NCBI GenBank assembly: GCA_000149265.1
Contig: CH002567.1
Location: 2,225,939 to 2,289,938 of the forward strand
From: Ciona savignyi
Taxonomy: Eukaryota; Chordata; Ascidiacea; Phlebobranchia; Cionidae
DNA length: 64,000 bases
Direction: 5' to 3'
Of this stretch, positions 12,601-24,200 are shown piece after piece; positions within the stretch are counted from its first letter, which is position 1; every line of letters starts with the position of its first letter. The notes below the pieces were generated by a model. It had not been told where the DNA came from and did not search any database. It saw only the letters and a program-made list of their open reading frames with translations. A program made the position numbers and the translations under genes.

Positions 12601-12601
12601 A
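6615..12601 (+). CDS. TMEM147: TMEM147, BOS-complex subunit of the ER multipass translocon, 4 exons
   Basis: Exons 6615-6691, 11102-11328, 11645-11778 and 12359-12601 join in frame to 226 residues (human is about 224). Exon 1 gives the N-terminus MTFVHFINCVALAYAPYVVT, and exon 2 restores the conserved SEYN. Family hallmarks are LATFFP, the VDLADL segment, and [20 protein letters not shown] in exon 3. Several hydrophobic helices span the protein, as expected for a polytopic ER membrane protein. From family knowledge, TMEM147 works with Nicalin and NOMO at the ribosome-bound translocon. Intron 1 is 4.4 kb because it holds a hAT transposon. A MITE ends 62 bases upstream of the ATG. An AATAAA lies at 12659. 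Confidence 0.93.
7785..9508 (+). pseudogene. hAT transposase, frameshifted
   Basis: Translation shows a BED-type zinc finger at about 7800-7880 (CKLCGKQF, then HLRKEH), a central transposase region (TTDMWTSLRNDSYMTVTAHW, VTDNGRNIVKA, NCFAHTLQ), a later MDPRYKL segment and the C-terminal hAT dimerisation motif at about 9370-9480 (SVPSESVFSTAGNIVDRKRS). The reading frame changes at least four times between 8470 and 9330, and a stop lies just upstream of the finger, so no intact enzyme is encoded. It resembles the ZBED group of hAT proteins. Confidence 0.9.
9755..10500 (+). repeat. Duplicated transposon segment around the 100-N gap
   Basis: Bases 9757-9998 recur almost exactly at 10260-10505, and the transposase piece at 9269-9425 recurs at 10099-10258. 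The second copy jumps directly from the transposase into the 3' region, so it lacks about 330 bases. This may be two haplotypes joined at the gap or a real internally deleted copy. Confidence 0.8.
9999..10098. other. Assembly gap (100 N)
   Basis: A run of exactly 100 N inside the hAT transposon. Confidence 0.99.
12105..12335 (+). repeat. SINE family 1, diverged copy in TMEM147 intron 3
   Basis: Recognisable by GTCAGTTGTGTCTTGGACAA, GACATTGCCTGAACCAAGTG and a weak GGATAAACATCC tail. It is strongly diverged and therefore old. Confidence 0.65.
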
Positions 12602-12658
12602 AATTTCATTGAAACATAAATATGTGTAAGAATGAAAATATGCAGGTTTTGAAATTGC

Positions 12659-12664
12659 AATAAA
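12659..12664 (+). promoter_or_regulatory. Polyadenylation signal of TMEM147
   Basis: AATAAA begins 58 bases after the TMEM147 stop codon. Confidence 0.6.
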
Positions 12665-12847
12665 ATTGAGATGTTGTGCTGTACTTTACAATTTATGTAT
12701 GTTTAAATACTCGGAGATGAAGCAAAAATTGGATGCTGGTTGTTTTCATGTCCATATACATAGATCAGGATCAAACCATACTTATAGTCGTCGAGCTTCG
12801 ATCGATTTATCAACCGATTTCTGTAAACAAATTATTCAGTGAGGTTA

Positions 12848-14480
12848 TGTAATGGATAAGAAACTTCACCAGATAAAAATGAATTTTTCATATCGTAATA
12901 ACACCTCCACCCATGACAAAGTGGTTATATTTACAATCCCACTAATGTCATAGTATAATTCGTACTAAAAAACTAAAAGGTTTTCCTTTAGTCGGCGTAA
13001 TATACGAGTCCACCCCAAGACTGTTTTTAAGTAATCCTGTATGAAATGGTCGCGCCGATACATTGAATTGGTCGCTTTGCCTGTGGATGAACCGAGCCGC
13101 ATTGGTGTCAGTATAATTGGTCTTAGTTACGACACGTAATGGATACGAAACTTCAGCGGATAAAAATGAATTCAGCATAACATCTCTGCCCGAGGCAATG
13201 TCGTTGTTTGCAAACTCGCGAAAATATCACAATATAATTCACACTAATTGAACATAAAATATTCATTTTCTCGGTCCAATTTACGATCCGTCGATTGGTT
13301 CGCCCAAGACCGTTTTTTAAATAACCCTGTATGACAGGGATGTCCAACCTTTTATTGTAATGGGCCGCATTGTCACTTAAAATAATTCAATGGGCCGCAG
13401 AACCTATTAAATTTAAATAAAAATGGCAGGGTTCGAATTAAAGGCTTTGAAATGATTTGCGAAATGCGCGGATTAGGAGCGCGGGAAAAAAATTGGGTAT
13501 GATAAATTGCCTTTAAACGACCATAAATTGCCTTTAAAGATATTTATTTCATAAAACAGACAGTACCGTTATTTAGTAGTACAGTAATGATAAATTGCAA
13601 TAAACGTAAATTCAAAAGGGGTGTGTCGCATCTCGCCAATCATAAATAAAGGAATCGAGGTATATTAACGCATAATGGCGATTATTGCCTTGTGATAGCA
13701 ATGCTTATTATACGTCAATAATGCAAAGTAAAGCAAATGTAAATAAATAATGTTATGTTTAAGGCAAACGATGTTATATTAACGTGTTGAGCGATATCAG
13801 TACCGGTAATTTATATTTTCGCGATTTTGTTAAATTTTGTAATTCGCGAACTTTAGAAAACGATTCGCGAATAACGATTATAGCGATCCCTTAATTCCAA
13901 CCCTGAATGGGCACATAAAGAAACAATTAAAAGCCATTAATTTCATCTTTGAAAAAAGGAACAAATAACACACATATAGAAAGAAACAAAAACTGATTTT
14001 TGCAATACAAAGTCAATGAGATAAGTGTTTGTTGTCAGTCTGTTTCTTTCTGCAGTTTTGATGTTTACTGCGTCCCTAAAAGCTGACTGATACATTTGAA
14101 TTAGGCCAAGATTTAAAGTTCAAAATACTACTTGGAGAAAAAATGACTAGGGCGGGCCGCACGAAAATCTCAGGTGGGCCGCACTGCGGCCCGCGGGCCG
14201 CAGGTTGGACATCCCTGCTGTATGAAATAGTCGCGCCAACCATTCGGTCACAAACCGTTCAATATGTTACATTGAATTGATCCATTAGCCTGTGAATGAC
14301 CGGGTCGCATTGGTGACGGTAAATATTGGTCTCGGTTACGACACGTAATGGATGCGAAACTTCAACGGATAAAAATGGATTTATCATATCGTCATAACAT
14401 CTCTGCCCGAGGCAATGTCGTTGTTTTTCAAACTCGTAAGAATATTACAGTATATTTCACACTAATTGAACTAATACAAT
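12848..14480. repeat. Tandem repeat of about 290-320 bp, 2.5 copies, split by a hAT element
   Basis: Units begin with GTAATGGATACGAAACTTCA-like sequence at 12848, 13136 and 14346 and share the CAAGACCGTTTTTTAAATAA region. The second unit is interrupted by the hAT element at 13335-14217; removing that element and one target duplication restores a continuous unit. Confidence 0.8.
13335..14217. mobile_element. Nonautonomous hAT element, 883 bp
   Basis: Ends are CAGGGATGTCCAACCTTTTA and CAGGTTGGACATCCCTG, which are inverted repeats. Perfect 8-bp duplications CTGTATGA lie at 13327-13334 and 14218-14225. The subterminal regions repeat GGGCCGC motifs. No transposase coding is visible. Confidence 0.93.
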
Positions 14481-15225
14481 AAATTTATTTGATTAGTTTA
14501 ACACATGTGGATGACCGAGCAATTTGTCGACGATCCGAAATGCGCAGACGGGTCGGGTCCACTTCTATAGTTAGCAAAATCGGAATACTTTTTAAAAGAA
14601 ATCGAATGAATATTACAATTAAATATGTATCGAAAAAATGTTGTTATTATCGAAATACACCTGAAAGAATCTCAACAAGTTTACGCCCACACCATGTAGC
14701 ATCAAATCATGTACAAGATTTACATTTAAAACTTTAATGCAGGATCGAAATTTGGTAAATAAAGTACAAGTATGAAATCGCCTAAAGATAAGAACGCAAA
14801 ATTTCCACAGCTATTTCGCGGTATCTTCCCTCCTTCGGGCATAACTTGTTTACGTGATTATAGTTCATTTGACATTTATATATATTCAGGATAATGTGCC
14901 AACAGACACAGAATATGTTTAGCATAAAGAATGAGTCGCAGATGTACAAGCAAATACAGAATTTGCAGAATGTGATTCGCCGTATTTGAAATTACACAGA
15001 ATTCGCCAATATATATCCTAAATAACATAATTCAGCGAAAAGAACAGCAGGGTGTGTAGTTCAAGGATTATATTTCGCTTAAAATCGATTGAATCACAAA
15101 AGCGAAATGCGCCTCACTGTAAATATTTTTGTTGTCATTTTAAATCCAGATTTACAATTTAAAACTGTTTTAAATCAAAGACAGACACGTATAGTTGAAG
15201 TAAAATATACGTAGCTTAAACAATC

Positions 15226-18200
15226 ATGGTGGCGTTTCGTGCTTTGTTGTTGACGGTTCTAACAGTTTCGGTAACCGGAGATTATGCTTCTGTGAACTTG
15301 GACTCAAACGGTTACGACGGGATAACGATTGCAATTAACCCTGCGGTTCCTGAAAATGATAACCTGATTACCAATTTAAGGGTACGTTTTGAGTCCGTAT
15401 TACTTATACAAAATAAAATGTACCGTTTGTTAACAGAACGCCTTTACGTCCGCATCAGCAACCTTGTATACGGCGACGAGAAAAAGAGCTTTCTTTCGTA
15501 ATATCAATATTTTGGTTCCGAAGACCTGGACAAGTCGACGATATCCGAGGGGAGTGGGCTTGGCCTACAGAAAGGTATGGAATCAAAATTTAATAGCTTG
15601 GTGCAATAAAATTAAGCGATTCATTAAATAACAACTTGTTTTACTAAATGTTGAGGTAAATATAAATTTAAAAGTTTAAAATATATTCTACTGCAATACT
15701 TTATGTAGTTTTCTTTAAAATTCCAGCAGGCAGAGTACTTATATTTTATTTTAAATATGTCAGTTTAAATCATACTACAATTGCAGGCGGATGTTATAAT
15801 TGCACCTGCTAACCCTACGAAAGGCAACAATCCATACACTCGCCAAACAGGTGGTTGTGGTGAACCCGGAACTTACATTCACTTCACACCAGAATATATA
15901 TACAATCCACAGGAAAATGTATATGGTCCCATTGGTAAGTAGACAATAACTTGAGTTTAAAAATAGTCTAAAAATTTATCTGGCTGCAAAAATAAATACC
16001 TCTTCTGCGACAATTACATCGCAGAGTCTACCAGCAAGAAGTTTTAACTTAAACCACTTTCTATGTGAAAAAGCTCCCAATGCAATAGCGGCAAATCGAG
16101 CTCCGGTCGGATGGCAGTTTAAACTGAAATAGCTACGGGTTAAGGGATGATAAACTGATGTTATATTGTTTAGCAAAAGCAATTGTACACGAGTGGGCGC
16201 ACCTGAGGTGGGGTGTGTTCGACGAATACCCAACCGGGAATCATAGTCGGCATTATCTTGACTCGAATTCAGTTCTTCAAGCCACTAGGTAGGTAAAGCC
16301 TATGCCGCAGCTTCCTAAACAATGAACACTGGCAAATAATTTAGGTCTTTAGCAACGCAAAATTATGACACTTCTCCGGAAGTTGTCTATATGTGGGAGT
16401 TTCTGAATCTGCACTTAAAAGGTTGCAATCAGAAAGGGGGCGATAGATGTTATTTTTTGCCCTTAGGCTATGCACATAGCGAGAGTTGCGTGCACACTGT
16501 TGTAATACAACACAATACATACACGATTATCTATTGTAACCCTAGCCTTGCTGTGATTTCTTACTTTCAAGTCACCCTAAATACACACATTAACATAGGT
16601 GCCCATTGAGCATGCGTGGTTTGAATATCGAATATGTTGAACCATACAACGAATCGTGTGCCATTAACCCAGTAACACTACTCCCATCATCCGACCACTG
16701 CCATTTCTTCGCTGAGAACGAACAATCGAGGCTTCTTAAAACGTCAATGATGGGACTTAGTTATTTGCAAACGGTAATTAGCTTTTTATTTGGTTAGCTG
16801 CATGGTATTCTGGAGACGGTAACAATCACATTAATAAAACTAGAGTATCAAACAAGTGTTGATCACCACTATTTTATAAATCGCCTTTTGAGTGTACTCT
16901 ATATAATTTTGTATGCGGAAACAACCAGGTTCCTTTATAGTTACCTAATGACTATTGGTTTATCTTATACAAAGTGTATAATGTTTGTTTCTGTATGCAG
17001 AAATTATTGGGTTCCCGACCTACCAGTTCCAACTTAATTTTTTTTTTTTTTTTTGAAGGAATAGGATAGGATATTCATTTTTATCCCCGGTGAATGGGAA
17101 TACGCAGGGAGGGGCCTTTAATACACGTGCAATCGTCATCTCTTGGCGCTCACCGCATATTGCAGTGTGTTGTGTATGATTCACATGTTCCTAGGACACC
17201 TAATGTTTTGTCCGTTTTTTTTTTGTAAAAAGCTTGACAAGCATGCTATGTCGCCCCGACATCTACCAGAAGAAATAATGAAATCGTAGTGAAACTTTGT
17301 CATTTGTTAGAAAACATGGTGTAGATATGCAGAAGCTAATATTTAGGGCAGTGGTTCCCAACCTGGGGGTCGCGACCCCCAAAGGGGTCGCAAAGCATGT
17401 TAAAGGGGGTCGCGAAGCTGTTGCTAATGTAAGAACAAAGGTAAATAAATGTCAATAGGACTGGGTGCACCGGTACGCTCGTAGTGTGTGCTATCATAGA
17501 GTACTAATATATATTAGTACTCTATGGTGCTATCCCGTGCATAATTTTTCATTGGACATTTCATTCGGATTGCTTAGTAGCACAATATTATTGCATCAGT
17601 ATGCGTCCACTGTGATGTCATATCGTCAGACCCGGTGCTAGGAACCGCGGGGGCCCTACTCTTCATAGCAAAATTTATCTATATTGTTTAGCAACCCATA
17701 TTCATTATGACGTAACAGGCAGAGACAGAAATATAAATTTGACTTACTTACGACGCATAACAAATTGATATTATTAGAAAGAATATTATATCACTTTTTA
17801 CGTTTCAGTAGTGTTTTAAACCTCGTAATACAGAAAGATCCCCGCTAGCGCGGGGCCCCTTCAAGGTGCGGGGCCCAATTTGATCTAATCGGTCAAATCG
17901 GCCTAAAACCGGCCCTGCATATCGTCCACTGTGATGTCATAAACTATGACCACTTGCCTGTAAACGTACAATAGCTGCAAATTGGAACTCTATTGGGGAA
18001 GTAGCTTAGTATATTATACAACAGAAATCAGTCAAGACTTGGAATTGGTAAAGATAGTTAAGGGGAGCATCATATGCGTTTAGCTGCAGATCTACAAGGT
18101 CAACGATCGCACTGATTTGTTAATAAAAGCAAGTAAAGCATTTTTGTGCTTTCTAATTTTGCATTTAGGATAGAATATATAAGTGTGGGTCACGGAATCT

Positions 18201-21200
18201 GCGAAAATTTTTAAGGGGGTCACCAAGACAAAAAGGTTGGGAACCACTGATTTAGGGTGATAAATTCAGTAAATTCCCCTGAAACCAAAACCGTTTTTTT
18301 TTCATATCTTTTTGGTGCATATAGCTTAAACAGTTGCCTCGTTTTAAATCACATTTGGCGGAATATTAGCGAGAAATTAAAAAATATGCCTACTATAGGG
18401 AAATACCGTAAAAATAAGATTTTGCTTTCAAACCATGACTGTAACAGGCGTGGCATGTCGCCCCGACATATACCAGAAGAAATAATGAAATCGTAATAAA
18501 ACTATGTCATTCGTTAGCCAACGTTGTCTAGGTATACAGAAACTAGACATTTTGGGTAATAAATCTATAGGAATTTCCCTTGTACGATAAAAACCACCAA
18601 AACGGTAACTTTTTGTAAAAAAAAACTTTTTAAGCAAAGCGCTTACACGGCTGCCATATGGGTCCCATTTAAAAAAAAGACACGCATATTGTTTTTTGTG
18701 TGTAAAAAAAACAATATTGTGTGTAATAAATTCTATGGGAGTCCCCTGATATTATCTTCTTTTGATAGCGCGAGAACAGCTGCTCAAAGTTTGATTATAT
18801 TCGGTAATTGTTAGTGCGATAGCCGTAACTAGAGAAATATCCTAAAAATGTGTTCCTAAATCTTAATAATGACCCCATGAAATACTGCCCCGACATCTTT
18901 GTAGTAATATTTAAGATCTCTATGTTATACCGCATATAAAAGCCAGAGGCGCCTCTTTCGTCGGTCTCCCTGCATCTCGACACACATATAATAAAGAACG
19001 TATTAACTAACGTTTGTTGAACACTATACAATATTCAACACGGAAGTCCTCAAACAGGATTGAAAATTTAAGTTATATAACCAGACCCAGATATGTAAAA
19101 ACAGAAATTTATATACTTAACCCAGAAGAATTCCCCGAAGACATGAACACTCAATTGGGCTGTTTTGGAATTTAACTTCATTTCACTAAAACTTTGACAA
19201 GAGGCTTTAATTTAAAGCATTTGTGGTAAAATGTTCATAAATCTATCACGATTATATTCTTTTTCCAGGGTACGTGATGGTTGGATGTAAGCGGTTACTG
19301 CCAAACGTCGAGTTAGTTCGACCGTTTATTATCGCGGCTTATTACGAGTTGCGCGAGTTTGTGTGAAATGTTTAGTAACGGATTGAATCTCTCGGCGAGC
19401 TATTGCGATGTCCTCCTTTCTACCGGTAATAACAAACACTAGCTCCTCCCCACGCACCGGGGATTTAATGCAAGTGTTCGTCTTTACCTGGAGCGCTTTG
19501 ATCTTGCATCCTTGTCTTTCAACAATTTCTGTATAATGCTACGAGCACGCGGAATGGGCACGCATTCGGTCATGTTTTAACTTTTCTTGATCTCATCCTC
19601 GGAATTGTTGGCAATTCTTCCTATGAAGCCATCTGGTTCTTCTGGCGTTATTAACGGTTGCAGTCGATGCTTTGCTTTACAAACAGTCTTAAAGTGACCA
19701 CGTTTATGACAAGAAAAACATACTGCGCTTCTAGTAGGACAATTAGCCCTTTCGTGTGAAAGATTGCTTTCCCGTGCCACATTCTTTGTTTTAGCTGCTG
19801 TTCTACAGGAATGCACAGCGTCCAACGATGGATTGTGTTCAACCTTTAAAGCAATTTGTTGTCTCTTTATACCTTTGGTATTTCTAAGCAAGTTTATTTC
19901 TCTTTCGAGGGTTAAATCGACAATTATCTGTAGCCGTTCAGATAGTAAATCGTCGCTAATTCCCACGACTAATCTATTTCTCAACATTTTGTCTGTAAGC
20001 GTGCCATAATGGCAGTTCTCCGACATTTTATACACTTGTGATAAATTCATCTACAGACTCCTCAGCCTGTTTCGAGCGTCGGTTGAACTTTGCCCTCTTA
20101 AAAATTACATTTTGATGCACATTGAGGTGCGCCGTAAACTTAGTTTTTACGGTTTCATATCTTCCTCTTTCCGATTCCGTTAAGGTAAACGAACATAGCA
20201 TGTCTTCCTTCTTATTGCTTAATAAGTACATTAAGGTATTTACTTGTTTGGACTGTGATTTGTCCAACAGTCCTGATGCCTTCCGGTATCTCTCGAATCT
20301 TCGGTCCACTCAGACCATGACTCTGGAATACTGAAGGTGAATTCTTCCGGTGGAGCTATTTGAAAGGACATCTCACTTCTGACACCATGTAGTGTTCAAC
20401 ACACGTTAGGTAATACGTCCTTTATTATATGTGTGTCGAGATGGAAAGAGACCAACGAGAAAGATTTAAAATAATGTTGTTGTTTTTTAATTGTGTTTTA
20501 CAGCTTTAACTTTTAAGAAAATATTCCTTTCTCGAAGATACAAAAGTGATCGCTAAAATTGCCAAAAATTGGATATTTTATAAATTGTTTCCGATATCGG
20601 GAATTCCCCTTGTTAAAAACTTAATAGTATGTACATGCGAGCTAGAATTCATTCAAGTTTCGACTCGTTTGGATAACTAATTCATGGCTTCATGCTAATA
20701 ACCTGACAATTGGACATACCTGCCACCTGCGTTACGCAGAAAATAAAACAAACTTAAATAAAAAACAGATTTAAAGTGAACCCTTAAATATAAATATTTA
20801 ATGATACATATGTCGTAACAGTTCGGTAATCTAACTGTGGGAAAAGGAGTGTTAAAAAACGACGGCAACAATGAACAATATAGACAGTTTTACCTAACAA
20901 TGCAAACACCTAATGGTCCCTCACATCAAAATGGTCTGGAACTATTTATAAAGTGACTGAACAGGGTGGATTAGCACAGGGCTTCTAAGATGTAAGATTT
21001 CTATATCTTTCCAGAATATGATTGTCCAAACGGTTGGTTTTCATTCAACTATTGATTAAATAATCGCGGGATACAACATTTCTACAGGTCATTGAGTTTT
21101 GCCACAGCAATGCGAGTGACCCAATCAATCAACATAATAGCGAGGCTGACAACGCGCAAAACAGAAGATGTAACTTACGAAGTACATGGGACGTCATAAC

Positions 21201-24200
21201 ATCGACTAGCGATTTCGCTAATGGAGCTAACCCACCAAACCCGGGTTTATTAAATCTTGCACCAATATTTCGGGTTGTAGGTGTTGCTCCAAGCCGTCGT
21301 TTTATTCTCGTGCTTGATGTATCCGGGAGTATGCAAGGGGTAAGTAACAATAATCATATAAATTGTGTTTGTTAATTTACTGCCTAGCAGGTACTTTACT
21401 CCTGGTGAAAAGTTTTTGTTGGTTAACTTACACAACCTTCATCAACTAGCAGAACATCATGCTTCCAATGAGTTGTTAAACATATTACAAATTTGTGTCT
21501 TTCAGCTGAAAGGTGGTAAGACCGAAACCAGTTTTTAACAAATTGAATAATACTGTTATTAGACTGGTTACCGGAAACACGATGTTTTAGTTACTCCAGC
21601 TTACTAATTAGCATAAAAAAATATTACAGACTCGTCTAACTATGATGCAACAGAGTGCTAGTACATTTGTAAGCACGTCCGTAGCGACTGGAGATTATGT
21701 TGGCATTGTACAGTTCGAAAGACAGGCAACAAACCTCCAAAGTCTGACCCAAATAACATCACAAGCAGTTAGAGATCAGATTCAACAGAACATACCAAAC
21801 GTGGCAGGCGGAGCCACATGCATTGGATGCGGCATTCAGGAAGCTGTTCAAGTATGTTATGCAACACTGATTTTAACAAAATATATATTTATTAATAAAA
21901 ATAATAAAGCCAATACAATTGAGAAAATGTGCAAAAGTGCATGATGCTTTAACTGTTGCCATTTTTGGTGCAATCTATACACCAGTTCAAACAAAAAACA
22001 AAACATATTATCTCACCATTGCTTAATTTATCAGTAGGTCCAACTATTAAACAGTTAACAAAATATTTGAACAGGAAATGGAAACCCACAATGCAATCGA
22101 AACATGTGGGCATATCATTGTACTAACAGATGGTGGGGAAAATAGTCCACCGTTTATACGTGATGTAGCTCAAAACGCAAAAAGCAAGGTAAACTTTAAA
22201 TCATAGCATGTTTATATAGCTTGGAGGTCAAAATTTACACATTGTTGCTTAAACACTGCAAATCCCAGAATTGTACAATTGACGCCATCTTCTTCACAAC
22301 CACTCAAAATAGAGCACTGACCGATCTAGTAGAAGAAACTGGGGGGAAATGGTTTTTCGCCCAGGACCAAGACCTTCGGCGTTTGATGGGAGCGTTCGCG
22401 GCCATTGCTGTTGAAGACGATGGAGATATAACAAACTTGGTTTCAACGGTAATTACAGAATCTCTGTAGATTTTATCCCTGTAAATGGGAAAACTTTTAG
22501 TTACCTTGCAGATCCACTAGGCATTTTATCTTCACAGTTGTCAAGTTACCAGGTCCATTGTGGTGTGTTGTAGAATGTTAATGTATGAATCGTTTGTTTA
22601 GTTTTAGTAAAACTGGGTAATCCATCGGGTTTATGTGATGTGTACAATGTTTATCACTTAGAACCAGCCGCGCCGAACGTACAAAAAGCCAGGGCATTAC
22701 AGGTTTATTAAGCTTAATGGCCAGTCAATACCCCTTAAGCAGTATGTGTCGATCCAGTAAGGTCATGTTAAAGCGCGTCGCATTAAAAGGTTGTTTAATT
22801 TAAACCAACTAATAAGTTTCCGGCCGTGTCATTAGAAAGAAGCAACATTGCTTAAACCCAAAAACTATTTCTCCAATAACCCAATTGCGGGCACCAATCC
22901 AACATTTACTTGCGATTAGGATCTCTTTTGCTACATCAATAGGGTAAACTATAAGTACCTTTCCCGACTATAAATAACCTATTGTGCAACCCTACAATTT
23001 GGGTCAGAGATGACAGATAGCTAGGATTAATAAATCTAGTATTTTTATATTACATTAATTTAAGTTAGAACATATTATCGAAAATTTTCTATAAGTTCAC
23101 TTAAACGGATCTGTTTTTTTTCCAAAGTAGATTTTAGTACTTACTTTAGTCGTATTAAGTAACAAAGCTCCATTACAGATTGCATACAAACAACACGTAC
23201 TGGCTGCTGGGGAACGCGCAAATGGAGTTGTTACGATTGATAATACCGTGGGACTGAATACAACGTTTAAGTTTGCTTTTCAAACTGGCGCGCCTGGTGA
23301 GAGGAAATACTTTATTGGAAATATAAAACCATATCTGTTCCGAATTCATGTTTTTTTGTATTAGGATAGGATAGGATAGGATATTCATGTTTATCCCGTG
23401 AATGGGAAAACCAAGGGGATTAACACACGGGCAATCGTCAGATCACCTCGCGCCCACCGTCGGGTTACCAGAGCTATTGCGGTGTGTTGTATATGATAGA
23501 AACGTTTCCTTCAATTTGGTAGAACCCATTTATCCGCGGGTTCAGGCAATGGGCGTAAAGTGCCTTGCCCAACGACACAACCGACTAGCTAGCGACCAGT
23601 TTCGCACCTGCAACCTTTCGATTGAAAAGCGATGCACTTAACCGTTAGACCAGCCGGCCGGACGTATTTAATACAATGAAAGTTTTTAAAATCCATCTTA
23701 AAATATTGGGTTTTTATAACAGGCTTGTTCATTGTATTATTAAAATTATTATTGACAGTGGTGCAACTGACCGCCCCAAGTGGATGTATCTACAGTACTA
23801 TACCATTCTCTATGCCGAATGCATGTGCAGGACATCCTCTTGCACGGATCGATACAACGCTAAAACTAATTGACTTCGTTATTCCTGAAAGAGCCGAAGT
23901 AAGTCTGTAGAATCATCTTAATCATATACAAAAATGCGTAGCAATTACTCTGTTAAACAGCGGTCAACACAAGGCAACTTGGCCAAATGTTTCCCCACTG
24001 TGAAGTGAGCCCAACTGCATTTTCTCATCCATGGGGATTAATATAAACGTCTGACCAGTTAGTGGTGATTTAGTGCGACGCCTTTCATCGGAAAGGTTTA
24101 AGGCTCGAAACTGGTCGCTAACTAGTCGGTTGTGACCTTGGGCAAGGCACTTAACCGACATTGCCTGGACCCAGCAGATTAATGGGTTCTACCAATTTGA

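Larger units (their letters stand above)
17205..18725. repeat. Satellite-like segment interrupted by a hAT element
   Basis: 17205-17345 and 18255-18725 resemble, in reverse orientation, the 335-bp units at 29645-31085 (GCATGTCGCCCCGACAT, AATAATGAAATCGTAATAAA, AGGGGAATTTACC-like motifs). The hAT at 17349-18249 sits between the two parts. Confidence 0.55.

Noticed and set aside
16345..16609. Open frame after ATAATTTAG that could be an extra CLCA exon
   Set aside because: It begins in a compatible phase, but no donor in the right phase was seen, and CLCA proteins go almost directly from the GVFDE segment to the RC motif, which exon 4 to 16599 gives.
22227..22268. Longer start for CLCA-CUB exon 9
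   Set aside because: An AG before GTCAAAATT keeps the frame, but the AATCCCAG acceptor at 22268 is better and gives the expected CLCA spacing before CTIDAIF.
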